A stretch of 27,910 nt of DNA from a virus. Every line of letters begins with the position of its first letter. Positions within the stretch are counted from its first letter, which is position 1. Of the stretch, positions 6,588-15,322 are shown piece after piece. The stretch covers positions 1 through 27,910 of IMG/VR virus record IMGVR_UViG_3300042470_000924. One strand, written 5' to 3'. Under the pieces are notes generated by a model. That model saw nothing but the letters and a program-made list of their open reading frames with translations. It was not told the DNA's origin and made no database searches. A program made the position numbers and the translations under genes.

Positions 6588-7898
6588 TTAAATTTCCGAT
6601 GTTGCTGCGGCCGCTGATAATGTAGAGGCATAGTCTCCAATAGCTGCGGATGTAATTTTAATTTGAAATCCTCCCGCCCACAATCCGATAGCCGATTCAC
6701 TTTGAACGTTTATACCACTTACAAAAGTTGTTGAAAGTACCGGCGTTACCCGCATAAGTGTAGGAAACGTAATTGTTTGATATGTGTTAGCCCCTGATCC
6801 TTGCCCGTATCCTTGAATTAAAATACTATTGCCAAAACGCCAATAATACCTATGACATAAAATTGTTTCAGGACCACGTGGCCGATATTCAGGCCGTGGC
6901 GGCGCATTATTTAACCCCAAAGGCGCATCTGGCGTAACACGAATGTCCGCTGCTGAAATATAAACGTTTTTCCCAGCACCATTAAGTTGAGAGCCAAAAT
7001 TAAGATCAAAGCCATACCCACGGGTTGCAAGACTGTTTGTGTTAAACGTGTAGGCAACTGTTGCTGTTGCGCCAGAGGCAATAGTTTGCAACGATGTAAC
7101 ACCAAGATCACCAACGACTGAGGTATGATTATCTGATGCCGTTGGGTAATAAGTGGTTATTGTGGGCGTTATAGATGCCCCTGTTTGGTTTGAAATTACA
7201 AACTGAACCGTTACCCGTTTTCCGGCAATTTGCGACGCCATATTGCTTTCAATGCGATGGTAAACCGTGCATCCAGTCAAACCTGATGCTCCCAAAAGAC
7301 CAAGAGATGTTGAGCTGTACGTAGAGCCACTTAAAACGGACCCAGCTTGCTGCCAAGATACGTTAGCCCCTGTAGCCAATACGGCCCATCCGTCTAAGGT
7401 GTAAGCTCCTACCCCTGCTGTATTGGTTCCTGACGTTCCTCTTTGCGCAACCTCCATAAATGGATTGCGAAACATGTTTTGCATTCCGCTGGGAAGATGC
7501 AAAAGGTAAGCAAACGTTCCAAAAGAAACATCCGTGGGCGTTGCACTGGAAATCAATGCGTTTGCCTTTACCGTAGTCGCTGGCATCAAAGCCAAGTTTG
7601 AATTTTGAATGTTTGATTGAACCACACCAAACGACTGAATGTTGTCCGTACTTCTCACCAGAACGTCACCAGACGTCTTTAAGTCGAACCGATACGTTGT
7701 CCCATCCAAAAACACCGTGGCACGTCCAGCAGCGTCTAAAACGACTGGGTTGGCATTTGCTGTTAAACCAGCCGCATCCGTGTAGGTTGCTTTCGGTGTT
7801 GTGCCACCTGCATCATAGGTGTAAAGCCGACCACCCGATAAAGGATTGCCATTATCGTCAAAGAATTGAACAAAATGCTGGGTGTATAAGACGGCCAT
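6588..7898 (-). CDS. tail fibre / receptor-binding protein
   Basis: 436-residue protein. The N-terminal domain (residues about 1-95) has the pattern NPLSGGRLYTYDAGGTTPKAT, then NPVVLDAAGRATVFLDGTTYRF and a closing STDNIQSF. This is the short virion-attachment domain common to many podovirus fibres and tailspikes. A middle domain begins GMQNMFRNPFMEVAQRG (about 138-154) and continues with YTLDGWAV, a beta-sandwich pattern seen in carbohydrate-binding phage proteins. The C terminus (PEYRPRGPE, then ILCHRYYWRF) is also typical of phage fibres. No catalytic motif is obvious, so it probably binds receptor rather than cleaving it. It follows the 652-residue gene after a 22-base gap, with a weak ribosome site. 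Confidence 0.85.
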   Translation of the reverse strand: MAVLYTQHFVQFFDDNGNPLSGGRLYTYDAGGTTPKATYTDAAGLTANANPVVLDAAGRATVFLDGTTYRFDLKTSGDVLVRSTDNIQSFGVVQSNIQNSNLALMPATTVKANALISSATPTDVSFGTFAYLLHLPSGMQNMFRNPFMEVAQRGTSGTNTAGVGAYTLDGWAVLATGANVSWQQAGSVLSGSTYSSTSLGLLGASGLTGCTVYHRIESNMASQIAGKRVTVQFVISNQTGASITPTITTYYPTASDNHTSVVGDLGVTSLQTIASGATATVAYTFNTNSLATRGYGFDLNFGSQLNGAGKNVYISAADIRVTPDAPLGLNNAPPRPEYRPRGPETILCHRYYWRFGNSILIQGYGQGSGANTYQTITFPTLMRVTPVLSTTFVSGINVQSESAIGLWAGGFQIKITSAAIGDYASTLSAAAATSEI

Positions 7899-7920
7899 TT
7901 ATTTTTCATCCATAGAAATG

Positions 7921-9879
7921 TTATTTTTTGGTTTTTAACGTTTCTTGTTGCAATAGAGATTCCATTGTTTTTACAGCGTTTTCTCTATTTACACCTTGCA
8001 ATTTATTGATACCTTTTGATGCAAGGTTTATAGCGGTCTGTGCAAGATTTCCTCTTGCAAGGTTTGCTCCTATTTGCACAGTCTGGCCCACTTGCTCCAT
8101 TTGACCTTTTAATGATGTATCTGCGGAAGATCCAAACATTTTTTCTAATTCATTAGCAAAAATAATTTGATTGGTTACATCAGCATTAGACTTGTACCCA
8201 TACGATTTTGCTGTTGTTTTTATTAAATCTAAAGCATCTATAGCATTAACGCGACCTGTTTGATTACTCAATGTTTTTCTGGTAAAGGTTCCTAACGCTT
8301 TGTCTGCATTAGGTGAATTAAAATCAACATTAGATCCAACAGATTTTTGTAAATTTGTTAAAGCATCTATTGTTTCAGAATACTGAGTATTCATTTTTTT
8401 GTAATTTTTAGATGACTTTCCAAGTGCTTCATTTAAATTTCTTCTAAGATTTTTTACAATCATTTCGGATCTTTCCGATAAAGGATTTGAAACTTTTTTT
8501 CCATAAGAAATTTGCGTATCAAGAAATCGTTTTGCGCGATGAACACCAAGACCATCTGGAACGTTTACATCATAAAGCCTTTCTAAAACACCGTTTAAAA
8601 GACTTTGAGATTGTTTATCACCTTGAATTTCAGAATTTCTTAAATTTGCCTCAAGAATCCCTGATTTATTTGTTTTCAAAGAAACACCAATATCGTCTAA
8701 TTCTTTCAAAAAAGAATCTATTGCAGGCTTAACATCAACAGTTTTTCCTTTTAATTCTTTTTTAGCAATGTCATCTATAGATATTCCGGCTTCATTTTTT
8801 AATTTTGACAAATAATTAATTTGGTTTTCTACGGTTTTCCCAATAGTATCAGAAGGCCTATTAAAAGCTCTATATTTTACGTTTTTTTCACCTGTTTTAA
8901 AAACATCAAGCATTTGTTTCATTGCTATTTTGTCTTCAAGAGACGATGCTTTAATGGCAGAAACAGCACTATCTTGCCATCCTTGATTGATGGCATTGAT
9001 TGCTTGATTATCTACAACAGGCTTACCATTGTATAATTTATATCGCGCTGCATCCGCAGATAGTGGATCCTCTGTTAACACCTGTGCAATATCTTTTTGT
9101 TTAGATGGAGAAGCCCCTAATTTTGCCCCTCTGTAAATCTCTTTTATTGTTTTTGGTGGAACAACAGGAGAAGCGCTTGGTGTTACAGCCTCACCAATAG
9201 CCCTAACTCCACTTTTTAATAAACTTCTTGCGTTTGGAAGCAAACCGGCACCAAAGCCCGCTATGGTTTGCTGTAAAGGACTTGCTCCTTCTTCTGCGGC
9301 AAATTGAGAGGCACCACCAGCAGCACCACCACTAAAATACTGCGCTAAAGGCGATTCAGACAACACTTGCCCCACTCTTTGAGAAAGGGGATTGGCTGAG
9401 CCCGCAAGTGTTTTTCCAAGTCCTATAAATGCTTTTTGACCACTAGCACCACCAGATGCCGCTTGAACAACGCGCTCGGTTTCTGTTCTGGGTTGTGGCG
9501 TTCCCGCACGAGTAAGTAAATTCTGAAATGAATCAGATGGACTGGGATAATTTGTTCCTAAAGCATAATTTGCAACAGGCGTTAGAACATCCGCCGCAAG
9601 TAACGCTGTGGGTGCAGCGGCAGCTCCTAAGGGACCCGCAGTAACAGCACCCAAGGTAGCCGCAGCCGCATAAGGAGCAGCACCACGACCAGCAGCCGCT
9701 AACAAACCAGATGCCGTCGTTCTGGGTTCTTTTGCGGGTTGCTGCTGTTGTGGGGCTTGCTGTTGCGTGGGTTTATAATTATTTTGAAAATACGATAATG
9801 CCTGCTCTTGAGTTGTTCCATCAGGAGCAGTTACTTCAAACTTTTTACCATCAGGAGCAGTTATTTCATATTTAGGCAT
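7921..9879 (-). CDS. large internal virion / DNA-ejection protein
   Basis: 652-residue protein starting with MPKYEITAPDGKKFEVTAPD, a short module (about residues 1-35) found at the N terminus of many phage ejection or internal proteins. A Gln/Pro linker follows (about 37-52). A long Ala/Gly-rich hydrophobic region (about 57-115) could interact with membrane. The remainder is long, charged and helical (about 230-652). Size, order (third of three such genes, before the fibre) and the hydrophobic N-terminal part match the P22 ejection-protein set (gp7, gp20, gp16), although direct homology to one of them cannot be shown by eye. Its start overlaps the previous stop by one base (TAATG). Confidence 0.75.
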   Translation of the reverse strand: MPKYEITAPDGKKFEVTAPDGTTQEQALSYFQNNYKPTQQQAPQQQQPAKEPRTTASGLLAAAGRGAAPYAAAATLGAVTAGPLGAAAAPTALLAADVLTPVANYALGTNYPSPSDSFQNLLTRAGTPQPRTETERVVQAASGGASGQKAFIGLGKTLAGSANPLSQRVGQVLSESPLAQYFSGGAAGGASQFAAEEGASPLQQTIAGFGAGLLPNARSLLKSGVRAIGEAVTPSASPVVPPKTIKEIYRGAKLGASPSKQKDIAQVLTEDPLSADAARYKLYNGKPVVDNQAINAINQGWQDSAVSAIKASSLEDKIAMKQMLDVFKTGEKNVKYRAFNRPSDTIGKTVENQINYLSKLKNEAGISIDDIAKKELKGKTVDVKPAIDSFLKELDDIGVSLKTNKSGILEANLRNSEIQGDKQSQSLLNGVLERLYDVNVPDGLGVHRAKRFLDTQISYGKKVSNPLSERSEMIVKNLRRNLNEALGKSSKNYKKMNTQYSETIDALTNLQKSVGSNVDFNSPNADKALGTFTRKTLSNQTGRVNAIDALDLIKTTAKSYGYKSNADVTNQIIFANELEKMFGSSADTSLKGQMEQVGQTVQIGANLARGNLAQTAINLASKGINKLQGVNRENAVKTMESLLQQETLKTKK

Positions 9880-11012
9880 TATTTTATTTCCCGAATAGAA
9901 AATCCACCACCACCAGCAGGCATCATAGGCTGTGCAGCATTTTGCGCGGGTTGCTGTCCCACATTTAATCCAAGACCTTCCACTGTGGGAATGGTGAAAT
10001 CTTTGGGTGTTGCTCTTCCAGCACGGGCTTTAAGTGATTCAATATAAGCAGGTATAGAATCCAGCTTTTGTTTAACTGTGGCATCATCATCAAACCATGA
10101 CGGTGTTATTTCTTCTATTTTTCTTCTAGCCTCAGCTTCGTTTTGTCCAGCACCTGTAGCCGCTCTTAATAAAGCATCTGATATTGTTTCGGTTGCCTGA
10201 ACAAACTGCTCTCTTTCTGCTGTTCTACGAGCAGCACGCGGACTTATAGGAACATACTTTGAATTTAAAAAAGCCTCTACAGCATTCGGCCTTTCGGCTC
10301 CTGTTCTTTCACCTTTTTGATTGTACATGGACTTCAAAAGGTTTTTATATGCGGAGTTTGCCTGTAATAACCAAGAAGCTCCTTTTCTTTCATCTTCAGT
10401 TGTTGGATTTTTATAATCCATCGCCCATGCTTTTTCAGCTATTCTTTTATCCCATATTTTACCTTTGTATCGAGCTTTACCATTCCCTAAATCTTCAGGA
10501 GGCAATAAAGTAGCATCTTGCTGCGTTGGCATTGTAGGCGCGGCCTCGGAAAGACCATCTCCTCCATCAAAAGGCATAATAGGACCTTGCTGCATAGAAG
10601 GTTGCCGACGAGATGGTGCAGAAGGTTGCCGTTGAGGTGCTGGCATCGTCATGGGTTGATTCATATCACCCACATCACCCATACCGTCCATCATCCCCAT
10701 GTTTTCAAACTGAATTTGAGAATTTGGGGCTTTTGCTCTCAGATATAAGGCCTGTTCACGAGGAGACAGCTTGCTAAGGAAATTGTATTCCTGAATAGCA
10801 GACGGCGTGTTTCCATTATAACCCTGTTCATAATTTTGCAAATCTTGCTGAAGTTTTTGCTGCGCTTGCGCTAAATCCAACTCATTCTTTTGTTGGTTAT
10901 ATTGACGCGCAATGGCTTTATCCTGCATTAATTGCCGTCTTGCGGCATTTTGTTGCATTCTTTCCGAAAAGCTAACGTAAGGACGATTGCTGTATTGTTC
11001 TAAACTTGTCAT
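9879..11012 (-). CDS. internal virion / DNA-ejection protein
   Basis: 377-residue protein. Residues about 14-65 are a Gln-rich helix (ARQYNQQKNELDLAQAQQKL). A low-complexity Met/Gly/Pro/Gln region follows (about 104-165). A C-terminal helical domain (about 255-345) contains TETISDALLRAATGAGQNEAE and ITPSWFDDD, seen in phage DNA-transfer proteins. No catalytic residues are recognised. It lies between two other internal-protein genes with small gaps or a one-base overlap. The GGGTGA ribosome site lies just before the ATG at 11012. Confidence 0.75.
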   Translation of the reverse strand: MTSLEQYSNRPYVSFSERMQQNAARRQLMQDKAIARQYNQQKNELDLAQAQQKLQQDLQNYEQGYNGNTPSAIQEYNFLSKLSPREQALYLRAKAPNSQIQFENMGMMDGMGDVGDMNQPMTMPAPQRQPSAPSRRQPSMQQGPIMPFDGGDGLSEAAPTMPTQQDATLLPPEDLGNGKARYKGKIWDKRIAEKAWAMDYKNPTTEDERKGASWLLQANSAYKNLLKSMYNQKGERTGAERPNAVEAFLNSKYVPISPRAARRTAEREQFVQATETISDALLRAATGAGQNEAEARRKIEEITPSWFDDDATVKQKLDSIPAYIESLKARAGRATPKDFTIPTVEGLGLNVGQQPAQNAAQPMMPAGGGGFSIREIK

Positions 11013-11015
11013 AAA

Positions 11016-11981
11016 TCACCCGATAACCTTCCAGTTACTTCCACCCATGCCTTTACTCAAACGCATGTTTTGAGCAGAGTTTTGCCTGCCAAATCCAGTC
11101 ATAGGCCTTCTTGCACCAGTCCTTAATGGCATATCTGCTGATTTTGCAAAACTTGCTCTTCCTGGTAAAAAAGCACCACCACCTATTTGATACAAAGAAT
11201 TTTGTGGTTGCTGAACTTGAGCAGGTTCATTTCCAAAATTTGTTAAATAATCCCCTATGCCACTCAAAACAGGGGCAGCGTTGTCTAGCAATCCAGCACT
11301 TAAATCATTGCGCCCCTGACCTCTGCGAACACGATAATCTGCTCGATTTTTTCCCATGCTTAGCATTAACTCGCCCATGCCAGTACCAGCCGTTTGACCT
11401 CGTGATGCCAAATTACCTAAAGCCTCGTTTTCAATGTTAAATTTATTTAAATTCCTATTGTAAACATTGTTAAACTGACCCTCAGCCATACCTTGGCCAT
11501 ATTGAGTAGCTTCTTTTAATGCACGGCCACTGCCAAGCAAACCAGATGCTGCTGCTTGCGTATTCAAACCGCGTTGACCCTGTTCAAGCTGAAACTGATA
11601 CCCTGGATCGTTATACAAATCTGCCTGATTGAAATTAAAGCCTCCCATAAGGCGATCAGAGAGCCTCTGGTTGGCTTGCGTGCCCGTTTGGTAGTATGGG
11701 TTCAAAAGCTGAGAGGCTTGCTCTCCAGCCTTTAATTGCGCCTCTAAAATGCCTTTATCAACCTTTTCTTGTCCATAAAAATTATACAAACCACCAGCCA
11801 TACCGCCTAAGCCAGATGCAAGATCATTGCCGCCACCACCGCCACCACCACCGCCGCCAAACAAAGAACCAGCCAATGCACCACCAGCAGGACCACCAAA
11901 ATACATGCCAGCAGCACCCGCCGCAATGGGAGCCACTGTTTTTAGGGCCCTACCTATCCCTTTAAATACTCTGCCGCCCAT
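11016..11981 (-). CDS. DNA transfer / ejection protein, P22 gp7-like by position and motif
   Basis: 321-residue protein. An N-terminal Gly/Ala-rich hydrophobic region (about residues 12-50) includes a run of ten Gly. A helical central domain holds the diagnostic-looking blocks LLNPYYQTGTQANQRL, DPGYQFQLEQGQRGLN and ASGLLGSGRALKEATQYGQG (about 92-165). These are typical of phage DNA-transfer proteins of podoviruses. The C terminus is basic (TGARRPMTGFGRQN). The poly-Gly tract is a short GGN DNA repeat and could vary in length. GGTGGGGAT precedes the ATG. One base separates it from the acetyltransferase stop. Confidence 0.8.
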   Translation of the reverse strand: MGGRVFKGIGRALKTVAPIAAGAAGMYFGGPAGGALAGSLFGGGGGGGGGGNDLASGLGGMAGGLYNFYGQEKVDKGILEAQLKAGEQASQLLNPYYQTGTQANQRLSDRLMGGFNFNQADLYNDPGYQFQLEQGQRGLNTQAAASGLLGSGRALKEATQYGQGMAEGQFNNVYNRNLNKFNIENEALGNLASRGQTAGTGMGELMLSMGKNRADYRVRRGQGRNDLSAGLLDNAAPVLSGIGDYLTNFGNEPAQVQQPQNSLYQIGGGAFLPGRASFAKSADMPLRTGARRPMTGFGRQNSAQNMRLSKGMGGSNWKVIG

Positions 11982-11982
11982 A

Positions 11983-12420
11983 TTATATCCCCACCATTAA
12001 ACAGCCTGTTTTTTTAAGACCAAATTTCTTCCAAAGATTTTCAAACATCTTATCGTTTTTTTCATCAATGCCTGACCCACAAAGCGCATAAATCACCCGC
12101 GCATCATTCGCAATGGCCAATCTCACAAGGTTTTCTGCTAACATTCTTGCAATCCCTGTCCCACGATACTCAGGTTGAACGTAAAACTTGTCAATATCCG
12201 CTTCCCGTTCCTCAAAAAACTCTGTGGCAATCACCAATGCCCCAAAACCCACCAATTTACCATCAATTTCAGCCACTAAAATACTAGACCAATTTTCAAT
12301 ACATTCAAGGGCCTTTTCTCTCGAATACGTCATGACCTTTCCGTACATCGTCTGTTCTGCAAACTCACGACACAAAGCCTCTACGGCATTTATATCGTCG
12401 TTTGTTGCAAATCGAATCAT
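11983..12420 (-). CDS. GNAT-family N-acetyltransferase inside the virion operon
   Basis: 145-residue protein with a complete GNAT fold pattern. The N-terminal strand-helix is MIRFATNDDINAVEALCREF, the central strand is SSILVAEIDGKLVGFGAL (about 46-62), and motif A is DKFYVQPEYRGTGIARMLAE (about 77-96) with the acetyl-CoA loop Q82-PEY-R86-G-T-G89. It would transfer an acetyl group from acetyl-CoA to an unknown amine; nothing shows the substrate. It is embedded with ATGA overlap to the gene before and a one-base gap to the ejection gene after, so it is expressed with structural genes. Possible roles are modification of a virion or host protein. Base composition is like its neighbours. Confidence 0.88.
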   Translation of the reverse strand: MIRFATNDDINAVEALCREFAEQTMYGKVMTYSREKALECIENWSSILVAEIDGKLVGFGALVIATEFFEEREADIDKFYVQPEYRGTGIARMLAENLVRLAIANDARVIYALCGSGIDEKNDKMFENLWKKFGLKKTGCLMVGI

Positions 12421-12842
12421 GTTGCCTCTAAAACACCGCTTAGCGTTATCGTTTGCGTTTCGTTTGTCCAGTGCGGCAAGATCAAACGATCCGGACTGCT
12501 TTGCGATATTCCCGTTCCAATGCTCCGATCACTAATCGCCACATTAAAGCCACTCGATGCCAAAATCCTTAATGGAAACGTAGCGTAACTTGAATGACCT
12601 GACGTTGTTGTGTGCGTGACAGGAACAATCACGATATTAAAATAGCACAAATACTGAGAAATTCTATAGAATTTTGCTGTGACCGTCATAGGATGGCTAA
12701 AGTTTGTCCAAACAGGGGTCCATGGTGTGCCCGAGTCACCCCTCCAGTCTTTGTTAAAATAGTCCCGCCATGGTAACGAGGCATGGCCCGAGCCATCCAC
12801 AAGCATTTCACGAATCGGAGGCTGAGGAACAACACCACTCAT
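12417..12842 (-). CDS. small phage structural protein
   Basis: 141-residue protein. The N terminus (IREMLVDGSGHASLPWRDYF, about residues 11-30) carries a pattern frequent at the start of small podovirus structural proteins, where a proline-rich segment precedes a W-YF motif. The rest is beta-rich (FYRISQYLCYFNIVIVPVTH, TQTITLSGVLEA). It overlaps both neighbours by ATGA. Located between gp10-like and GNAT genes, it may be a tail or appendage component. The family is not named. Confidence 0.75.
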   Translation of the reverse strand: MSGVVPQPPIREMLVDGSGHASLPWRDYFNKDWRGDSGTPWTPVWTNFSHPMTVTAKFYRISQYLCYFNIVIVPVTHTTTSGHSSYATFPLRILASSGFNVAISDRSIGTGISQSSPDRLILPHWTNETQTITLSGVLEAT

Positions 12843-14245
12843 GCGTTAAGATACCCCCCAATCAAACACCGCTTGACAGGGTCCGCAATCCTCACGCGAA
12901 ACGTGAATGTGGATGCTGTTCCCAGACGTCTAAATATCACACGCTTTTTGTATTCACCGACTTTTCCCATAAAACCCTCCAAAGGACCAAACCACGTGCG
13001 GCCATCGTCTTTGCTGACATACAAAAGCATTCTTGGATTCAATCCTTGGCCCGTTTGCGTGCCTACACCCGCCTCAAAGGCAATCTCTAAACTATCTGCC
13101 GAAAAAGGTTTGTTTTCTTCGTTAAGGTGCCTAAAAACACGCTCCCCAATCAATTCAAACGTGTCATCCATGGTATATTCTAAAGACATATCATAGATTT
13201 TTCCGTAGTCTTTGTGCGCCACAAGCGTTTTGTTAAATCCAGTAATCCCAAAAACCCCTAAATGTTGCTCAAACAAGCCCGTTACAGGGCTAGAATACGC
13301 TCTTTCATGCCATTGATCCGTTGTAAGGTCATAAACAAGGCTTGTCTCTAAATCACCGCCTGTAAGCACATAAAACGTGTGTCCGTCCTCTTGATACATA
13401 TACGCAGACATAAGGCTTGGATTCATCACCTTGTGAATCTGACGCTCTATAAAAGGGTTACTAATCCTTTTGGGAGAAAGATTGTTCATTTGATAAACAA
13501 TGCCATCACCTTGCGCATTTCGAGAAACAAAAATAACCCCAAAAGCACTTGAAACAGCCGTTTCTGGGGCAAAAATACCAATATCAATTTTACCACCAGA
13601 TGTTCTCTGAAAAGGAAACAAAGGGTCACCCGTGTTAGACCAAACCTCTGTTGTTCTTTCCCCTAAGAGCCACAATTCCCCATTAACGGCAATCACCTTT
13701 AAAATCTTGTCTGGTGACGATTCCGCCGATGCAAAATCTAAAGCAGACCACACCGTTCCGTTATTAACCGCACTAACAAAAAACTGAGTCGTGCCAGAAG
13801 AATTGACGATAAAATAGCTATCTAAAAACGTGACATTGTTTGCAACAGGAAAATCTAAATCTGAAATTTGAACAAACGTATTGCTCGAATACGTAAAAAT
13901 GTAACCCTTTGTCCCATCCACAAGCATCAACTGCGTGGGATTCTCAGCAAACGACACCAAACCCAAAGACGATGCCAACGTTCCCAAAACCGTGGCAACA
14001 CCCAAAGAAGAAATTTCATACAAAACAGACCCAGCAACATAAAAAACCCTACCATTGTATGAAGCAAACAATCCCCTGCTTTTGCTTAATCCCGTATCGC
14101 AAAAGACAGAAAGCCCAGGAGTGCCATACAAAGCTGAAATTTCTTTGCCAGATTGATTCAATTCAGGATAAAAATTGATTGTTCTTTGGGCGTCGAAAGA
14201 CAAACTTCTTTCAGAATATGACGGACCAACAAGACCCGTTTTCAT
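12839..14245 (-). CDS. P22 gp10-like packaged-DNA stabilisation / tail hub protein
   Basis: 468-residue protein (from the ATG at 14245, chosen because it overlaps the gp4-like stop by ATGA; an in-frame ATG lies 9 bases upstream at 14254). The N terminus YSERSLSFDAQRTINFYPEL followed by YGTPGL is the typical opening of this podovirus family. The sequence then repeats beta blades (GLFASYNGRVFYVAGSVLY, NPTQLMLVDGTKGYIFTY), as expected for the beta-propeller-like hub that plugs the portal after packaging. A typical late motif is HTFYVLTGGDLETSLVYDLTTDQWHERA (in two short blocks). Length matches P22 gp10 (472). It follows gp4 directly, as in P22. Confidence 0.85.
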   Translation of the reverse strand: MKTGLVGPSYSERSLSFDAQRTINFYPELNQSGKEISALYGTPGLSVFCDTGLSKSRGLFASYNGRVFYVAGSVLYEISSLGVATVLGTLASSLGLVSFAENPTQLMLVDGTKGYIFTYSSNTFVQISDLDFPVANNVTFLDSYFIVNSSGTTQFFVSAVNNGTVWSALDFASAESSPDKILKVIAVNGELWLLGERTTEVWSNTGDPLFPFQRTSGGKIDIGIFAPETAVSSAFGVIFVSRNAQGDGIVYQMNNLSPKRISNPFIERQIHKVMNPSLMSAYMYQEDGHTFYVLTGGDLETSLVYDLTTDQWHERAYSSPVTGLFEQHLGVFGITGFNKTLVAHKDYGKIYDMSLEYTMDDTFELIGERVFRHLNEENKPFSADSLEIAFEAGVGTQTGQGLNPRMLLYVSKDDGRTWFGPLEGFMGKVGEYKKRVIFRRLGTASTFTFRVRIADPVKRCLIGGYLNA

Positions 14246-14943
14246 CGAAACCACCCAGCGTAGATATTATCCGTTTGTCTAAAATCCTCATCATCGCCAA
14301 ACACAAACTTGCGATTCCGATTGATTGCCCGACGAATCCCCATTTTGGCATCATCCGCAATCTTCACAATGGCAGGGTCAACCGCTTGCTGATACTCAGG
14401 AAACAACATCACAGCCAAATTATACGCAATGGCTAACTCCCAACCCTCAGGAAACGAAATCACCGTGTCCAAAGACGCAATGGACGTTAAAGCCTTCTCA
14501 GACAGAATAAACAACTGATAATTCTGATCAGGAACAGGGTAAAACTTAATCACAGAAGAAGGATAATCATTGTTAAAATTATAACAATATGGAACACCAA
14601 CGATTGATTTCATTGATATTTCGTTAGAATAATCACGATCGCTAATTTCTTTGACAGTGTAATCCACCGATCCGGTTCTTACATACATTGTCTGTATAAC
14701 GATAGGCTTAACCGTATTAAACGTTTGTCCTGTGCCAATCGTGTAGGACGAAACATTGCTAACAAGCGAGAAACTTTCTAAAGTTTGAGCAAAAACGTTT
14801 AAGTTATCTGTACTCCAACTGGACAGCATCATATTTAAAATCATCAAGGCATCGGCTGCCTCAGAAGCACTAGGATTCTCACCAGGGGCAAGAACCCTAC
14901 ATGCTTTTAACGCCCTTGTGATAAGGTCACGCGCCGTTGCCAT
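14242..14943 (-). CDS. P22 gp4-like tail accessory / head-completion protein
   Basis: 233-residue protein. The N-terminal LITRALKACRVLAPGENPSASEAADALMILNMMLSSW (read as successive short blocks, about residues 7-43) is the hallmark of the P22 tail accessory factor family. That factor attaches below the portal and begins tail-machine assembly. A central FPVPDQNYQL-like strand (here FYPVPDQNYQLFIL, about 132-145) and PEGWELAIAYNLAVMLFPEY (about 164-183) also fit. Longer than P22 gp4 (166 aa), similar to many relatives. GGGGTAA precedes the ATG. It lies between the decoration-like gene and gp10. Confidence 0.85.
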   Translation of the reverse strand: MATARDLITRALKACRVLAPGENPSASEAADALMILNMMLSSWSTDNLNVFAQTLESFSLVSNVSSYTIGTGQTFNTVKPIVIQTMYVRTGSVDYTVKEISDRDYSNEISMKSIVGVPYCYNFNNDYPSSVIKFYPVPDQNYQLFILSEKALTSIASLDTVISFPEGWELAIAYNLAVMLFPEYQQAVDPAIVKIADDAKMGIRRAINRNRKFVFGDDEDFRQTDNIYAGWFR

Positions 14944-14946
14944 ACA

Positions 14947-15270
14947 TTACCCCGTTGTTACACGACCCGCGATGCTCTCAGGGCGCGTAACCAAAAACAC
15001 ATAATCAGCAGCCGCAGGGTCAAGGGCACCTGCCGTGGCATTGACAAAACGCACAGAAACGGTGTCAGCTGCCGTTACAAGAGCCCCAGCAATGCCCAAA
15101 CCAGCGTTTAGCGTTGAAGGAGGCACCACAACAACAATGTCATTAGGCAACACACCTGGAACTGTAATCGATTGCGCCGCTACTGTTGCCGCCGCTACAG
15201 ACGCAGGGTTAAAGTTGACCACCACCGCACAAATGGCAAACGTGTTGCCTCCAATAATTCCTGAACTCAT
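14947..15270 (-). CDS. small capsid decoration-like protein
   Basis: 107-residue, beta-rich and Ala/Val-rich protein (AICAVVVNFNPASVAAATVA, NDIVVVVPPSTLNAGLGI, DTVSVRFVNATAGALDP). No membrane topology signals such as flanking charges are seen, so the hydrophobic residues probably belong to a beta sandwich. A small beta protein directly after the coat gene is commonly a head decoration or stabilising subunit; the role is inferred from position and size. GAGAGG precedes the ATG. A strong transcription terminator lies in the 52-base gap from the coat gene, so its expression may be lower or depend on read-through. Confidence 0.7.
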   Translation of the reverse strand: MSSGIIGGNTFAICAVVVNFNPASVAAATVAAQSITVPGVLPNDIVVVVPPSTLNAGLGIAGALVTAADTVSVRFVNATAGALDPAAADYVFLVTRPESIAGRVTTG

Positions 15271-15289
15271 AAAAACCTCTCAAATGATT

Positions 15290-15316
15290 AAAAAGGGGGA
15301 CAGTTTCCCATCCCCC
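15290..15316 (-). terminator. intrinsic terminator just after the coat gene
   Basis: Read on the minus strand: GGGGGA (15316-15311), a 10-base loop, TCCCCC (15300-15295), then five T (15294-15290). The G/C-rich 6-bp stem followed by a U run is a standard Rho-independent form, placed just after the coat stop at 15323. It would reduce transcription of the decoration and tail genes relative to coat unless an antiterminator acts. Confidence 0.65.
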
Positions 15317-15322
15317 CATGCG

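Noticed and set aside
8487-9036. Plus-strand frames opposite the 652-residue ejection gene
   Set aside because: Low-complexity Phe/Leu/Lys-rich shadows without ribosome sites.
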